Assembly: GCF_031624395.1 (NCBI RefSeq)
Contig: NZ_JAMQON010000005.1
Location: 1 to 64,000 of the forward strand
Length of the DNA: 64,000 nt
Source of the DNA: Halomicroarcula saliterrae
Lineage (GTDB): Archaea; Halobacteriota; Halobacteria; Halobacteriales; Haloarculaceae
Reading direction: 5' to 3'
The translations under genes and the position numbers were made by a program. Shown in pieces: positions 63,285 through 64,000 of the stretch (positions are counted from its first letter, which is position 1; every line of letters starts with the position of its first letter). The notes beneath the pieces are model-generated. The model searched no databases, was not told the DNA's origin, and saw nothing but the letters and a program-made list of their open reading frames with translations.

Positions 63285-64000
63285 ATGCTCGCTCTACTCC
63301 GACGGTTCGGAGAACTGTGTTCCGACCTCTCGGAGGAGTACATCCCCGACCCGTACGTTATTGCGATTCTGCTGACGTTCATCGCCTCGGCAGCGGCGCT
63401 GCTGACCGGCGCTGGGCCACAGGAGACGCTGGTCGCGTGGAACAGGGGTGTCTGGACGTTACTTCCCTTCATGGCCTCTATCGCCGTGTTGCTGATGGCC
63501 GGGGACGCCATCGCGAAGTCACCGAAGTTCACCAGCCAACTCGAAAAATTGGCGCGTCTCCCGAACTCCCAGTTTACAGCCGTCTGGTTCGTCGGGTTCG
63601 TGGCGATGGCCGCGGCGCTCGTTTCGTGGGCTATCGGCCTCATCGTTGGGGCGATTATGGCCAAGCGTGTCGCCTACGAGTGTCGAGAGAAGGGAATCGC
63701 AGTCCACTACCCCCTGTTGGCCGCGGCAGGATACACGAGTCTGATGATTTACCACGGTGGACTCACGTCGTCGGTGAGCCTGATGATGGCTGACTCGACG
63801 CTCGTTCCGACGGCGTGGGCACCGGAGTTCCGGCAGACGATTCCCCTCTCGGAGACCATCGGCTCGACGGCTAACATCGTTACGACAGGGACACTGCTTG
63901 CGATTATTCCTGTCGTGATGGGACTGCTTCATCCCAAGGATGGGATCACACAGCTACCCCGACCGGATTTCAAAGAGATAGACCAAATCGTCCACGCGAC
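63285..64000 (+). CDS. AtoE-type short-chain fatty acid transporter, partial
   Basis: This frame starts with an ATG at 63285 (MLALLRRFGELCSDLSEEYI) and is open to the window end (238 codons visible of about 440 expected). It has several hydrophobic helices, the conserved PDPYVIAILLTFIASAA start and YPLLAAAGYTSLMIYHGGLT, typical of the AtoE short-chain fatty acid (acetoacetate/butyrate) uptake family. It is divergent from the hydroxybutyrate-dehydrogenase-like SDR. The C-terminal half lies outside the window. Confidence 0.88.
   Translation, partial: MLALLRRFGELCSDLSEEYIPDPYVIAILLTFIASAAALLTGAGPQETLVAWNRGVWTLLPFMASIAVLLMAGDAIAKSPKFTSQLEKLARLPNSQFTAVWFVGFVAMAAALVSWAIGLIVGAIMAKRVAYECREKGIAVHYPLLAAAGYTSLMIYHGGLTSSVSLMMADSTLVPTAWAPEFRQTIPLSETIGSTANIVTTGTLLAIIPVVMGLLHPKDGITQLPRPDFKEIDQIVHA

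Noticed and set aside
1-64000. CRISPR array
   Set aside because: No regularly spaced identical repeats with unique spacers occur; the only repeats are the 600-bp precursor duplication, the two rdfA palindromes and a Pro-Thr coding repeat at about 2400-2450.

Overview
This window looks like a chromosome segment of a halophilic archaeon, probably of the Haloarculaceae, though the genus is inferred. The evidence is the acidic proteins, the GC-rich coding bias, TATA boxes about 25-30 bases before start codons (leaderless transcription), Tat-type lipoprotein signals, a HalX response regulator, bacterio-opsin-activator and ArsR-like regulators, and a rod-determining factor RdfA next to an SMC-like protein. 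There is no rRNA, no recognisable tRNA and no CRISPR array.

Region 1 (1-15,700) is signalling and housekeeping: a frameshifted zinc-ribbon gene, a cohesin-type surface protein, two sensor kinases, a LolA-like exported protein, an IS200/IS605 remnant, a three-gene ABC exporter operon, a PAS-GAF-Bat regulator, a HalX response regulator, a small winged-helix protein, a polytopic membrane protein and a gamma-carbonic-anhydrase-like protein with an altered metal site.

Region 2 (15,800-29,470) is a catabolic island: an acyl-CoA ligase, a USP/DUF59/amidohydrolase operon, an aldehyde dehydrogenase, two SDR dehydrogenases, a complete CUT2-type ABC importer, a beta-keto acid cleavage enzyme (BKACE) and an IclR regulator. 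They suggest uptake and oxidation of a sugar-like or hydroxy-acid compound to a beta-keto acid, which is cleaved with acetyl-CoA. The substrate cannot be read from sequence.

Region 3 (29,500-45,050) has the rdfA/SMC-like pair behind two near-identical palindromes, an alkaline-phosphatase-superfamily enzyme, an overlapping four-gene operon with an intact JAMM metalloprotease motif, several small genes showing internal deletions (DUF302, CBS, a small conserved protein), a potassium-channel-like protein, a large PKD-repeat surface protein, an HExxH membrane protein and a lipoprotein.

Region 4 (45,800-55,700) is the highlight: a class II lanthipeptide locus. A 1078-residue LanM, with a CCG-type (three-cysteine) cyclase site, is divergent from three small precursor genes I read directly from the DNA. 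Two precursors are paralogues with Thr-rich cores ending Ser-Cys-Ala-Gly-Cys. The third shares the leader motif FDADFEV but has a Thr-rich core without cysteine. A tandem duplication of about 600 bp created the two paralogues and left pseudogene scars. A membrane permease, a methyltransferase and an ABC ATPase/permease pair follow the precursors on the same strand, and another ABC ATPase is convergent. The locus is visibly more AT-rich than its surroundings and is followed by IS200/IS605 sequences, so it was probably acquired.

Region 5 (55,700-64,000) holds an IS200/IS605 end, an ArsR/membrane-protein pair, a DUF4870 protein, a tnpB-only transposon that abuts or truncates a small membrane gene, a PQQ-type beta-propeller lipoprotein, a succinylglutamate-desuccinylase-type hydrolase, a 3-hydroxybutyrate-dehydrogenase-like SDR and, running off the end, an AtoE-type short-chain fatty acid transporter.
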